Shown here piece after piece: positions 48,654 through 61,776 of a stretch of DNA of 64,000 nucleotides. The stretch is taken from assembly GCA_030268105.1 (NCBI GenBank), contig BSDZ01000101.1, positions 2,697,001 to 2,761,000 of the forward strand. The letters are read 5' to 3'. Position 1 is the first letter of the stretch. Each line of letters starts with the position of its first letter. The position numbers and the translations under genes are program-made. Source of the stretch: Volvox africanus. Its lineage: Eukaryota > Chlorophyta > Chlorophyceae > Chlamydomonadales > Volvocaceae. A model generated the notes under the pieces. It was given only the letters and a program-made list of their open reading frames with translations, was not told where the DNA came from and did no database searches.

Positions 48654-51600
48654 GCCGTCGCCGCCGCCGTCGCCGCCATCGCCTTGATCGATTGCGCGGA
48701 TTCAGCTGCGATGGTGATCGATCCACAATCCCCGCTCAGCACCGCCGCCACCTGCTCCTGCACCCGCTTCAGCTGCTGCTGTAGCTGCTGCAGCTGCTGC
48801 CGTACACCATCTACCATCGCCGAAGGTGGCGCGTTAGTGCGCGACGGCAGATGCAAATGATCGCCGCCGCCAACACCGCGGGTGACGGAACTGGCATCGG
48901 CGTTCACGGTTGTTGAGGCGGCGGCGGCGGCGGCGGCGGCAGGCGTCACGGAAGCCTGGGGATCGCCTTGCAGCAGAAGGCCGCCGACGCCGCTAAATGT
49001 GCCAGCGGCTGAAGTGGCGGAAGGCACGGGCTCCGAAGCACTCGAACGTGGCGTCAGGGAATGTGGTGACGAAGGGAAGGCTTCTGCGGCTAAGCGCTCC
49101 AGAAGCGCGTCCATTCCCCCACTTGCGGCCGCCCCAGCCGCGGCAGCGGCGGCGGTGGCCGGTCCGCTGCTACATCCCGAATCTTTAGCCCTTACGCCCG
49201 GCACCGGCCATGGCGGTAACGGTGGTGGCGTTTGTGGCGGCGCTTTCACACTGTTGACCGCGGATGCGAAACTTGTGCCTGTGCCGCTGCTGCTGTACGA
49301 CATCATACGCCGATCAGCCTCGGCCGGCAGTGCCGTCAGCATGGCCGCCACCGGCGGCGGCGATGACAGCCTTGGATCTGATAGATGTATTTCGTTACCT
49401 GCGCCGCCACCGCCGCCACCGCCGCCACCGCCGCCACCGCCCGCTCGACCAGCTGAAACTGGCTCGCGTGTTGCTGCCGTAGCCAAGTTGACGTTCCAGT
49501 TGTTACCGTACATCCTCGCCGCCGCCGCTGCCGTCGCTGTCCCGTGAGCCATCCCGATCGACTTGGCAAGCAATACCTCGGCACTCGTGGGCTGGTAGGT
49601 ATTCTTCCCCGACGGCCTGTAGCGAGCCGCCGCTGGCGATGGCGTTGACTGCCAATATGGGCTGCATTCATCACTGCTGAGAACAGGAGCGGGCGCACTC
49701 AGATTGCCCAACAAGCCTGCGGCTTGTAGTGCCGCTACGACTCGTGGTTGATGCACTGACCCATGGGTCACGGGGCCTGCACCATTGAATGAGGTACAGT
49801 CCATCTTGCCAGAGAGGAACGCTTCCGAAGGTTGCAGTGACCTACGGGTCGCTCGAGACCTAAGTACGGCATCTGCCTCCAGGGATGAGTCATTGCTGCT
49901 CGCCAGACCATGCGGCGGGCTGCCACCGGGCGTAACAGTAGCTAAGTGTACGGCAGGTAGTGGCATACCAGCAGTGCCGGCAAGTTGCGCGGTCTTTCCC
50001 ATCGCCAGAAGGCCGCCGGAAGGTGACGCGGTCGCCGTTAACGCGGGCGACCGGGTGCTGTCAGGCGCGTACGGCGGCGAGGCGCCGTACTGTTGCGCCG
50101 CCGTTGCAGAAATTTCCGAAAAAAGCTCCGCAGGCAGCGGATGGCGATGGCGACTGTTAATGGCCAACAATGGTACTGCACATATAGGGCCAACCTGGAG
50201 CCCGATAGGGACTGCACCGGGGCCAGGCTCCGAAACCAATCCAGGGCCGTCACTGAATTTCTGTTGTTGTTGCAGATCTGGTCTGCCATTACTGCCGCCG
50301 CTGGTTTTACTGCTAGCCACCACTGCATTTGCCGCTGCCGCTACCGCCATGGGCGCGGCGTCAGCAGAGGCACCGACGGGTGCCACCGCCGCGCCCGTGG
50401 CGGTAGCGAAAGGAGACGACACGGCACCGTTCTCAGCTCCCGCAGCCGTTACCGGCGCCGGTGCCGCCAGCGACGGCGGCGGCAGCGGCAGTAGCGGCCG
50501 TACCCCAAACGGTACGTCAAGCTGTTGGACAATCTCAGCGCGAAGCGACGGCGGTAAAGCATTCAATTTACTCAGTAACACCTGAACCGTTTTACTGACC
50601 CCTCCCCGACCCCTCCCAGCGCCGACGGACCTTGCCTGCTGCTGCTGCAGGCTCTGCGCTGACGGCGGCGGCGGCGAATCCCCGATGTCACCTTCCGGCG
50701 CCTCCCAAAACGTTTGCATCCGTTGAAGGACGGGGTGTGCCGCCACGCCGCCGCCACCCCCGCCGCCACCGCCGCCGCCACCAATGCCGCCACCAATGCC
50801 GCCGCCTTCGCCGCCATCATTTCCAGTGTCCGCGTTGCCGCCAACGCCTATGCCGCCATCTACGCTGGGAGAGCCCGCTCCGCAGCCGCCGCCGCCGCTA
50901 CCCTGGTTGCCACCGCCGACGACGACACGGACGTTCTCGGCAGCGTATACATGGGCCAACCCCGTGCTGGGGTTCTCCTGCGTTGAAGGTTGGGGGTTGG
51001 AAGTTGGGGGTTGGAAGTTGGAGATAGGGTGGCCGTGATAACCATCAACAATTTACACGCATACACACACGCACACGCACCAACACATCAAATCCCTCAA
51101 TCTCAATCCCATCACCCGCAGCCATCCCCACCCGTGCAGTGACAGACGTTCGTACGGGCTGCTGCAATGCCGGCGGCGGCGGAAGGGACGGCGATGACGG
51201 TGTCGGCGATTGAGCTCGTTGCGATAGTGCTGCCAGGGCTTGCCCATCTTCACCTCCGGGAAGGGGACCGCCTCTAGCCGCTGCTGCTGCTGTGAGGGCT
51301 GATGGCGCGTTTTGATGCCGGCGCTGCCGCTGCTGCTGTGAAGGCGGCTGCGCCAGCGGGTTTGACGCCAGCTGTGATGGCTGTGGCATGTGGAGCGGCG
51401 TAGATGATTGCGGTTGAAGTTCAGAGGGTTGGAGTCTCACGGGCGACGGGGTAAGGGTTTCCAGCGGGCATATCTCCTCCACGGCGCCCGGCTGTACGAC
51501 AAGTACGGCAATATCGTACCGTGCATTGCCGTACCATGCAGGGAGGGCATGTAGGGCGGATCACGAGGGATGAGGAAAGAGCCCGGACAAATAGAGTAAT

Positions 51601-54600
51601 ATAGATGACCATATACAGGCGATTAAAACAAGCAAGGACAAGGAGATGGTTGTTAGTTAAAAGAATGGCGCGATCCCTTATTTCGTACAGATTCCATAAG
51701 GCCCAAGAGGGCGACCCCAGCTGAAGTTTTTCCCTACCTGAACCTCCACAGCCATCGATAACTTAGATGAACCCAGGGAAAGCTGATCACAGGACCTGAG
51801 GATTGGGATTACACCGATTTGTACGTCAGTACGGCAAAGGGTACAGTAAGGGTGCATGGACGATACCATCACATAAGCTACTGAGCCAAGGACTGCAATC
51901 GTCTCTTCGCCCTTCTTAGCCTGCCGTCTCGCTATGTTGACATTGTCGTACACTCGAACTCACCCTCGCCGTACAATGACCTGCAACGTGGCCCCGGCAG
52001 CGTCGCCGATACTGCCGTCGCTGCCCGACGGCATGCGATGAGGTGCGCTGCCGCCACAGCCGCCGCCGCCCGCCGCCGCCCCACGGCGCGGGCTTTCGGA
52101 GGGGCAACTGCCGCTGCCTGTTCCGGTGCCCTGACGCGATCCATCAGCATGACCGATCGGAAAATTGCTGCTGCTACGGCTGATCGCCTGAAGATTCAGT
52201 TAAAAAACGGTTATGTCGTTAGAGTACTAACGCTTTACGTCAATACCTTTTAAGGCTTCGAGAGCGATGCAAAATACACACAAGTACATGACGTAGGTGT
52301 ATCTCCCGATTGTTTTTAGTTCTTGAAAGAGATGGAGTGCCGTACGCATGCCGTACCTGAATAAGATCATCGAGTTCCAAATCGCTTGTGATGGGGTTCG
52401 ATGTTGTGACTTCCACAGAAACTTGTTGGTCTCCACTGGTCTGGTTGCAGCCATCAGGGTGTACGGACACGGGTCGTTATGCGATCGTTAGGACCGTTGT
52501 AAATCACCTTAATAACCGTCGTCATGACGATAATATGACTGTGACCACTGCAACTATGGATTAGGACAAAGGATAAGAACAAAAGAAGCAACCGAACCTG
52601 CAGCCCCCAGTCTTCAATTAACCTCCGATACAAGCCGTACACGTGCCGTACAACTACGTGGCCCCTACCATAAATGCACTCTGTTTCAATCTACGTTGTA
52701 CGGATGTCTTCCGGAAATCTTCGGAGGACCTGAATGGCAGCAGAAGGTGGCGGAATCAACAAGCAATGGTGGTAGCGACAGGGTTCAGTTCAGTTCGTTT
52801 CAGTTGAGTTGGTTTGGTTCGGTTTGGTTCGGTTCAGTGCAGTTCACTTCAGTTGAGGTCGGATCAGTTCACTTCAGTTCCGTTCGGTTCAGTTGGTTCG
52901 GTTGAGTTCCGTTCGGTTCACTTCAATCACGGGCTGGCTGTGCTAGGCGCCAATGATGCGATACTTTCTGGTGTGGCGGAGAGAGGAGCACGCAGGTCTT
53001 GCCGTATGTTGAGAATGATCGACACAAACACACACACACACACACACACACATGTGCATCTAAACGTGTGGAAAAGGCGAAAGGAGTAACAAAATGCGGC
53101 GAGAGAGAACCGGTCGATTTCCTTAATATACCGTACCTTGACGGTGGCGTCACTGGGGTATGCGGCCGCTGGCCACCGCCGACGCTGACGTCACCGCCGC
53201 CACTGACGACGGCGTTGACGCTGTCCCGTCCGTCCTTCTCGAAATTATTCCCCGCCAACGATAACGGAGGCAGCTCCGTCGGGACCGCTGGGGCCGGACT
53301 TGGCGGTAAGGTCATGGCCGCCGTCGCCGCCGCCGTTGGCGACGTTGACCATGGTGACGGTGACAGCTGTGGTGTACGGCCAGCGGGGCTTACCGGCCTT
53401 GGTGAGTCACCAATGCCTTTGGGCGCGAAGCGGGAGGGCTGGTGAGTGCTGTACGACATGGCTGCCGTCAGTCCGCCGGACTTCAGTGGCGGAGCTGAGG
53501 AAAGTGGTGGAAGCTGCGGCATCATAGGTAGCGCTGGTTGCAACTGTGACGGCGGCGGCAGCGGTGGCGCCGGCGGCGGCATCGACGGCGCCGGTGGTGA
53601 TGGCGGCACCGCAGAACGTCTCGCGCCGCCACCGCCGTCACCGCTGACGCCGCCGTCACAGCTGGTGCTGCCAGCGCCAGCCCCTCCACCGCAGCTGCGG
53701 TTGCCTTGAACCACCTCTTTCAAACCGCCACCGCAACCGGAAAGGGCCGAATCGGAAGACCTGTGGGTTGGTGATTGGCGGTTAGTTTCGTTGCCGGTTA
53801 GTTGGTTGGAGCGGTTGGCTGATGTAGCTGACTCGAAGGAGGCTGCACGACTGCTTTGGGCACTCCAAGGAAGGTAGGTCCCATCCTGTGTCCGTTGGGA
53901 AAGTGGTTGGTTGTGTATCAGGTTAGTAGATCAGGCAATTAAGTAATTTCCTATGAAAACTACGCTTTATACGCTTTACACATGTATGTAGTACAAACCG
54001 TTATTAACGACATCCATATTTAGTTATACGGCTTTGTACGACGCATACCATCGTACGCACCTGCGCTATTAGGTACTCAAACGAAGCGCGAGGCGGCGGA
54101 GGTACAGGCAGCCCGATTTCGTACGGCGGTTCTTTGGTAGGCTGCGACTGACCCGCAGTATCTTCTTCATCGCTATCATCATCAAAATACCTTTGTACAT
54201 ACAAAGGGCGTACGACATATACGACAGGTGTGAAGTTAATGCCACAGAAATGATGGGCGTCATAATTATCTTTATGTGACGTAAAAGATTACGGATGTGA
54301 ATGCGCAGATTATCGACAAAATGGGAAATGATGTGAAAAGGTTTACAAGCATTCCACTTTATCACAAGGTTTCAGTTTCTCTGGCCTAACCTTTTCATAA
54401 AAGTTACAACTTTAAAAGGTTACAACTTAGGGTCCAGAATATGCGATGCGGACGTGACGGCTATGAGAACCGATTCCAGGAGATCATAATCTAACTGGAT
54501 ATGGACGTACGAGCTAACGCCGTAAGCATATTGCCCATACCAGATACGACTTCTGTACGGCTTTTGTCTTGTCAGATGTTCTACACATCCACACACACAT

Positions 54601-57600
54601 ACCCTTCCCCCCACCTCCACTAACCCCACTCCCCCATCTCCACTAACCCTTCCCCCCCACCTCCACTAATCCTTCCCCCCCACCTCCACTAACCCTTTCC
54701 CCCACCTCCACTAACCCCTCCCCCCCCCACCGGCTGCCCATCATCTGTCCGCCGGTGGAATCGCGGTCCAGGCTGCGCCTCTGCGTCTGGTGCTGCCACT
54801 GGTGCTGCGCGAAGTTGCGGCCGAGGAGGTCCCGCAGGAAGCCGTCAACTGAAGTACGTCGATGGCGGCCGCGCTGCAGTTCAAATGAAGGACATTTTGG
54901 GTGAGACGTAAGGATACACACTTGTTGTGTATTTCGCAGCTCTGGACTTCCAATAATTGTTAGGTATGTTCAAAAAAATTATGCAACATATCATTTCGTC
55001 TTTCACCATCAATATTTGTTATCGAGGTTACTTTGTTATATTTTGTATATCATTGTATATAGAGAGGGAGAGACACATACACATACACATACACATACAC
55101 ATACATACACATACATACATACACAGACACAGACACATACACATACACATACATACACATACATACATACACAGACACAGACACAGACACAGACACATAC
55201 ACATACATACACATACATACATACACAGACACAGACACAGACACAGACACATACGCATACATACATACACAGACACAGACACATACACATACACATACAT
55301 ACACATACATACATACACAGACACAGACACAGACACAGACACATACGCATACATACATACACAGACACATACACAGACACAGACAGACAGAAATGACGCG
55401 CCCACCTTGATCTTGGGGCGCAGGTCCATGTTGGACAGCTCGGCCTTCAAGCTCTCGGCACCAGAGAGCTCAGGAGGCGGCCGAAGCTGCGGTGAAGAAG
55501 CGTATAAGGCCCCCTCTCTCTTGGAGTTCCCACTAGAACTGCTCCCGGCCCTGCAGGTACGACAAGTAAAGATTTACCGAGATGTTCTGAAGTAGTAATA
55601 GGGTCGATCGGTCGAAGGTAAGGTTGCCTTACTGCACCGTCCCAACTGCTTTAACCACCCTGATGACCCAACTGCTTTAACCACCCGGATGACCCATCTA
55701 CTTACTTTAACAGCATAGCGATTCTTATCAGGTCCACCGCTCGACGAAGTTTGCGTAGCGTCGCTGACCTCCCGACCATCGGGCTGCGCTGCTGCTGCTG
55801 CTGCTGCTGCTGCTGCGCGGCATCCCCACCCACCACCGACGAGCCGTCCCCCAACCGCCCTTGGTCCCCCTGTGCATCCATGTCAAGGGGTGCGCGTCAA
55901 TCGCGACTGTGAGAATTGCGATTACGATTACGATTAATCTTTAGGAACTTGAAATGGTGGTTGCTGCGAGAAAACAGTGAGGGTGTACGTTAGTTACATT
56001 TAGATGTACATGCCAAGTACGGCAGAACGGACTCTCAGTCGCTCCGAGCCCAACTCGTCCAACGCGATGCTTCGCCGTACTCACGTACCATGCCTGCAAA
56101 CTTGTTGCCGCTTCCGCCGCCAGACGCCAGGTGTATCACCGACGGCGACGGCGACGGCGGCGGCGCCGCCGCCTCCCACGCCATTGATGCCCTGCCGCTA
56201 AGCACTGCCTTCGAGCTCTTCACCCGCGCCCCCAGGCCCGTTAAGGCGCCGCCGCCGCCGCCGCCGCCGCCACCAGGCTTTGATGTACGAACGCCCCCAA
56301 ATGACTCAAACGATGAAAGCATTACCCTAGGAGATATCCGTGACAGGGAAAAGCTGGCGCCGCGGCTGCCCCTGACAAGCTCCTCCGCTACAGCGTCGGC
56401 GGAATCGCCGGAACCAGTTCCGGATCCGGTTCCGGTGCGAAATCCATAAGTGGAATTCAGGAGCTTGAGGCGGGAGGTGCCACGGCCGATACGGGCCAGC
56501 GGACTTAAGGATGTGGAGCCTGTGTGAGTGTCAACGGTTTGGGAGCTGACAGTTGGCGGTTTTGTTAATTATACATTTCTAACATTATTTATACATTTTT
56601 ACATGATCATTTCATAATATAGGCCGCGGAAAGCTTCTTGAATTTAGCTTTTTAATGTCTAAGTAATGGGGGGTACGGGTTATTGGTTTAAGTGCCATAG
56701 GCGCGTTTGTTTGGTTGCTGGTTGCTGGTTTTAGATCCTGGTAACTTACCGTTAGGTGACGTGCGCGTGCTTGTTCCAGCACTCAAGCTAATGGGGTGTG
56801 TGCCGATGTCTCCAGCGCCCCCGCCGCCATCGCCGGCATCTGCTGCCGCCGCCGCCGCCCGATGGGCTGCGGCGCCAAATTTCCCATCGACTAGGTTCTC
56901 AGAAATCACCAGCATGCCAGCCGTTGAGTTGGTTGCAGCATCGGAGCTGCTTCCGTCCGGAGTCGTGCCAGTGCTTCTGTACGTCGGTCGTACAGAAGCC
57001 TGTGATCCGCTGAGCTCAGAGGTCCCCCCAACTAATCGAGCTTGTAGCACCTGCTGCTGCGGCACACCTGATAACATTACGTGGCCACTTTGCGAGCCTG
57101 ACAACTTCTGCTGGGGGGTTTGTTGTTGCTGTGGGCGGTAGCCAGGCTGCGAGGGCGACAGCCGTTGCTGCGGCTGCTGCGGCTGCTGCTTCTGTCGAAA
57201 CTCCTGCTGAGTACGCGATCGCAGGTTTCGGAGCGCCCGTGGCGCTGCAAGGCTGTCGCTGGCACCGCCGCCGCCTTTGTTGGTGATTTCTTGGTTATCC
57301 ATTCCCATTGCCGCCGCCGTCGGCTGCTGCTGCTGCTGCTGATGATCATGTTGGTAAGGATCGGAGCCGCTGCCGCCGCCGCCGCCGCTGGCGTGTCCAG
57401 TATTGGCGTGTACAGCGGTGGCGGCAGCGGCGCCACTTCTGCTGCTGTTTTCCTTAAGCCGCCGAAGTTCCGCGATCTGCTGCTGCAGCTGCGCGAGCAA
57501 GTCCTCCTTTGATGGTGGAGATATTCGTGGGAGGTCGGGAGCGGGGTTGAAACACACACACATACACATACAGAGGATCCCGTCACGGGAGAGCTCATCT

Positions 57601-60500
57601 CGGAGAAAACGTTTCGTACACATCTCTGGCCATATCCCAGGGAAAAAACGTCTTGTTTAAATGTTTTGTGAACCTTCGGACACTTTCTTTGTGAAACATC
57701 TCCGAGAAAACATTTGAAAACCCTAAGATTACAAATCTACGAAGTTATCCGCGAAAATAAAAATCCGCGTAAACGCTCCTGAATGACTAAAACCCTAAAA
57801 CCCAACTCACCACACTTTTCCGTTCCTCCCCAACTGTCCCGGTGTCATCTCCGCCGCTGCCGCTGGCGCCGAATCGGTTATCGTCAGCGCGTCCCCCGGA
57901 AAACGAACTAACTGACAATGGCTGCCGTCGGTCGTTGGTATCGAAGTTGGAGTAGCCCGCTGACACGTACCGCGAGTTCGGCGCACATGCCGTGGGTAAT
58001 GGCGGCTGTTGCAGTTGCAGCTCTTTTTCTTGTTGTACCTGCCGTACCTGCTGTACCTGCTGTACCTGCTGTAGCATTTGTACAGCTGGCGGGGGCCGGG
58101 AACGCTGCTTCACGCTGCCCTCAGCGGAAGCATTGACTCCGACGTCGCGACCTTGGCGGCCCCGCATCAGGGATGTACTCGGTATCCTGGGAAGACGAGC
58201 CACAGCAATCACGGCAGTGGTCGAGCAGCAGTTTGCAGCCGTGGCATGAACGCCATTTGGAATTCATTTCCAACCGATTCAAGCTATAATTAATGTGTTG
58301 ATGCAGTAAATGTGTCAAGACACCGGTTAACGGTTGGATGATAAATCACGATATCCGGCACCCGCAACATCGTATCCTCATGATGCCGTGCTGTTTACCT
58401 GTTGCTCCCCGTTGACATGTACAAGCTTGAAAGTTCAACTGGCAGCTGGCCGCTGTCGCCGCCGCCGCCGCCGCCGCCGCCACTAGCACCAACACTCCTG
58501 ACGGAGCCGCCACTTGAAGCCGCCGCCGCCAGCACCGCCGCCGCCGCCGCGGCGGAGGCGATGCCACCAGGACCACCGTGGGAGCCATCCTGTAGGTAAT
58601 GCCGTAGACTCGCGTTTCGAAGCTGACCGCTGTTAAGCAGGTGCGCACCGCTGCCGCCGCCGCCGCCGCCGCCGCCACCGCCGCTGCCGCCAGCCATGAA
58701 GAGCACGCTCTCGAGGGGTACACCGGCGCCGGCGGTGGAGACGGCTGAGCCCGAGCCCCCAGCCACATCAGCCATCATTCGATGTCGTACATCCAGCGGC
58801 ACCAACAGGTTCGCGGGTTGCACCACCACTAAGCCGCTGCTGCCGGATTCCATGTTTTTCATGGCGGCTGCCGTCCCCTCAGCGTTAGGTAACACGCTGC
58901 CGCCGGGGCTTATGCTGCCGTAACCACTAGCGGCGCTATGGCGCCTGAAGTTCCGAAGAACATGGCCGTCGCCACCAGCCGGCGGAGAGCCTACGCGAAA
59001 ATTCTCCTGACCAATGCCTCCATCGCCACCGCCATCCCAACCGCCACCGCCCGTGCCGCTGCCGCCACCCCCACCCCCACCCCCACCGCTGGCAGAGGCT
59101 GTACCAGCATCGTTACCCGAAACAGACATACGAGCAAAGAGGGTGGCGATAGACCGCAGCTTGCTAGCACCGCCGCCAGCGCCGGGTAATCCTGTGTTAG
59201 GCGAATAGTGGTTGGCTGTTGCCCAGGTGCATGCCCAAAGCGAGATCTTGGAATGGGAATTTGTACGACGCACAACTCACCGCAAATGGTCGCTAATCGA
59301 ATACGGGCGTTACACCCCCTCACATGAAACGCACATTCCATTACGACTCTCTGTTGTATCTCTGTGTTAATATCCGCCAAACCGTTTAGGCCCAATCGGA
59401 TGATGTCCAGTTTCCTAAACATCCTGGATGTTAGCCTTAGATACCCAAGGATACTACACTTTCCCGCCTTTTTGGTCTCACCTCCACTGTTGCCACCGCC
59501 GCCGCCGCCGCCGCTATTTGCAACCAACACCGCCGCTGCGAATAAGCCACTGAGCGACACCCGGCGGCCAGCCCCGGCCCCTCGCGACGCCGTCGCCGCC
59601 GCCACGGATGCATTCGCCGGCCCTCTGCGCTGAGCGCCGTACGAGCCGTCCGTCTCTGCGTCAAGCCCCGATCCCTTGGTGTCCCCCGGTGCTTCTAGGA
59701 CCCTGACGTCAGCTTCGGATGGCAGGCCGGAGTCAGCGCGGCTCACATTCTGATTGTTGCTCCGAAGCTTTCCCGCCAAGCGCCTTTGGGTTGGGTTTGA
59801 CCAGCAGTAACCAAGAGCAGCCAGGAGTTTGACCGTTCCGCATTGTTAGAGGAACACAGAACCTCCTTCCCTGAAGCCAACGCCCAACTGCCACACATAC
59901 TCCGCCCAAGCTATGTTGTGTCACGATAGGTCAGGTTAGATTGAGTGGGCCGCTGGTGAGAAATGCCACCACCACCACCATCATCACCACCACCACCACA
60001 CACAGACACTCATACACACTCCGGTCATGGTCTCCAGCTCACCCTAGTGCGCTGTTGTAACCGATTGACTGCTTCTACTACTACACAGTAAAACACACAT
60101 ATACTTCCTGCCCGCCCCAGTGCCACACCCGCCACTTGCCATTTGATAAATGACCCTAAACGAAGCCAGGAAGATATACCCGATATTGAGGCAAGTCTCA
60201 ATTACCCTCCCCTCTCCCTCCACCATCGCGGCTAGTCGTACTTTACACCAACGTCTACAGCGGTATCATGCGTCGTTTATTCGACTTCTCCTTCCCTCCC
60301 TCCTCACCACCACCTCACATCACCACCACTCACCTGCCAATGTCCACACTCGTACGCCGGAGCTTCTCCGCTACAGATCGGTGCCCGCCGCCGCCGCCGC
60401 CATGAGGCCCCTCCGCTTCACTCTCCGATTCCCCCACATTATGCAGGCTTTGTGAGCTTGCGCAGTTGCCACGAGCAGAGACGGTCAGGGGGGTCAGGGA
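46521..60500 (-). CDS. Giant low-complexity protein of unknown function, at least 16 exons, about 3,000 aa
   Basis: Exons from the 5' side: about 60334-60500 (5' limit uncertain), 59482-59783, 58399-59215, 57811-58186, 56750-57506, 56089-56519, 55706-55869, 55406-55550, 54731-54873, 54061-54190, 53137-53885, 52357-52435, 51981-52187, 51132-51491, 48378-50977, 46521-48207. Phase is preserved at every join from the second exon on, which argues for one gene rather than several. The product is Gly/Ala/Ser/Pro/Gln-rich, with long Gly and Ala runs and a Q10 tract in exon 55706-55869. Three short coiled-coil-like segments stand out: EDLLAQLQQQIAELRRLKEN, VRQQLQQLQQQLKRVQEQVA, and LQGQMLELQKLRCQLETQQL with its continuation. 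More ordered patches include SATLRKLRRAVDLIRIAML and VDGFLRDLLGRNFAQHQW. RRTSVD occurs twice, at the end of exon 60334-60500 and the start of exon 54731-54873. No enzyme domain, signal peptide or membrane span was recognised. The start codon is not identified. Confidence 0.75.
52783..52925. repeat. Degenerate TTCAG/TTCGG pentanucleotide satellite
   Basis: About 28 units of GGTTC, AGTTC and close variants lie in the intron between exons 52357-52435 and 53137-53885 of the giant gene. One strand stays open with Phe/Gly/Ser/Val repeats, which is an artefact of the 5-bp period. Confidence 0.85.
54607..54733 (-). repeat. About 23-bp minisatellite beginning at a splice donor
   Basis: On the transcribed strand the unit is roughly GGTGGGGGGAAGGGTTAGTGGA, six copies. 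The first copy begins at the donor of exon 54731-54873, so every unit repeats a donor-like GGTGGGGG. Confidence 0.8.
55072..55393. repeat. Compound (ACACAT/ACAGAC) microsatellite
   Basis: Blocks of CACATA and CAGACA alternate with higher-order repetition of about 60-120 bp. It fills most of the intron following exon 55406-55550 and starts about a dozen bases from the donor. All three frames on both strands are open through parts of it; these are not genes. Confidence 0.95.
59353..59458 (+). repeat. Dispersed repeat, copy 2, in a giant-gene intron
   Basis: It begins GTTGTATCTCTG, contains GGCCCAATCGGA and ends TAGATACCCAAGGATACTACA, matching the copy at 44680-44782. It lies in the intron between exons 58399-59215 and 59482-59783. 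Confidence 0.5.
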
Positions 60501-61776
60501 GCAGCGCTCTGGGGCTTAGAAACTCCAAAACGAGAACTCGGTTACGGTAACGGTAAGAGCGAAAGTGTCAATGTCATGAGCATGCTCATGAGCATGGTCC
60601 CTCTCGCTGCTTTCGGCCCTTCGTATCGTATGGTACCCACGGGTCGTTCGGTGCTGTCAACCCCAGATTCACTGGGTCAACACACACTGGGCTTGAGCAT
60701 TCATTCTTTTGGCACTGCGACTCTCTCAAAACAACTGAAAACTGGAGATCGTTACTGGACAACACGACGGTGTTTTTCTTGTGCACTGGCGCCACTCTGC
60801 TGCGCGCGGCATATCTGCAACCCCCCCCATGTTTTAAATACGACCAGTGTTTGTTGGTTATGTGATCTGCATCAATACCAGATACCAGAGATTCGGATTC
60901 GACATCCTCGTAGTACCGGAGGCAGCGGACGGTATGATGGTGCTATCGTGGCGTGGGAGAAACGCAGATCGCAGCATATATACATAGCACGGTGAATGAA
61001 GGCGGCGGCCGTGCATCCGATCATGGTATTTCACGACCGTAAATGGCCAAAGTAGCGCAACGCACCTGGAGCGCTGAAGTGTTTGTCCAGTCTCCGGCTG
61101 GTAGTATTCAATATCCCTGACCGGGGGAAGAGCAAATCAAGTTTCAAGCCATGGCAAAGCACGCAAGCCTTGAGTTGAACCTCAAGCTTCAGGATGAAAC
61201 GTCGTTAAAATGGAGAATAAATAATGAGATGAGCCGCACACAGTCTTTGCACGTCGTATTCGCTGGCGTTACCCATGCGGAATTCGATGCAGCCCGTCCG
61301 GCCGTGAACGCCCAATTAACTTACTCATCCATTGTGTGATCCTCGCGATTACGTCTTAGACTGAATCTCCCCATTTCCGTTGTGAAGAGCCCCACAACGC
61401 TGGTTTAGGACCGTTGCTCGTCGGCCTTGCGCAACCTAGCTACGCGTTTCACATTATCCACGCTCCGGGAACTGCAATAATTAATACATAATTGCTTAAA
61501 CAGATGCGATTTGCCCAAAATTTCGACAAGGAAGCTTGAGGGCAAAAAAGTGGACACCGTCCTTTTATTTGTTATTTTTAAGACAGGAAGACTACATTCG
61601 ATCGATACATCCATCCACATCCCATACGGTTTTACAAACAGCCTTGACAGTGTTGTGTCAGAAGCAGCGAGTCAGGTACGGCCGTTGTACGAGCACGGCC
61701 TAATGTTTACACCCGCTAGATATTTTCCTTACGCACTAGCGGATTTTGTTCGGTTTTCTGGTCCTTTTTGGTCACC
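60501..61776. other. Interval between the giant gene 5' end and TIC20
   Basis: The divergent arrangement means promoters for both genes should lie here. Possible further 5' exons of the giant gene may also be present; a candidate first exon (MSNPNL, then a GTATCT donor) can be read near 60895-60920 on the minus strand but is not firm. A 62-residue plus-strand frame at 61151-61339 has no recognised character. Confidence 0.35.

Noticed and set aside
48348..50585. Long plus-strand frames opposite the giant gene (for example 49785-50585)
   Set aside because: They are antisense shadows of GC-rich Ala/Gly codons. The minus-strand frame has the matching splice phases and better amino-acid structure.
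51678..51953. 91-residue minus-strand frame in a giant-gene intron (contains GEETIAVLGSVAYVM)
   Set aside because: It looks somewhat protein-like but has no phase-compatible splice sites to the neighbouring exons; kept as intron sequence, perhaps a mobile fragment.
55028..55450. Frames of Tyr/Val/Cys or His/Thr repeats
   Set aside because: Microsatellite artefacts in an intron.
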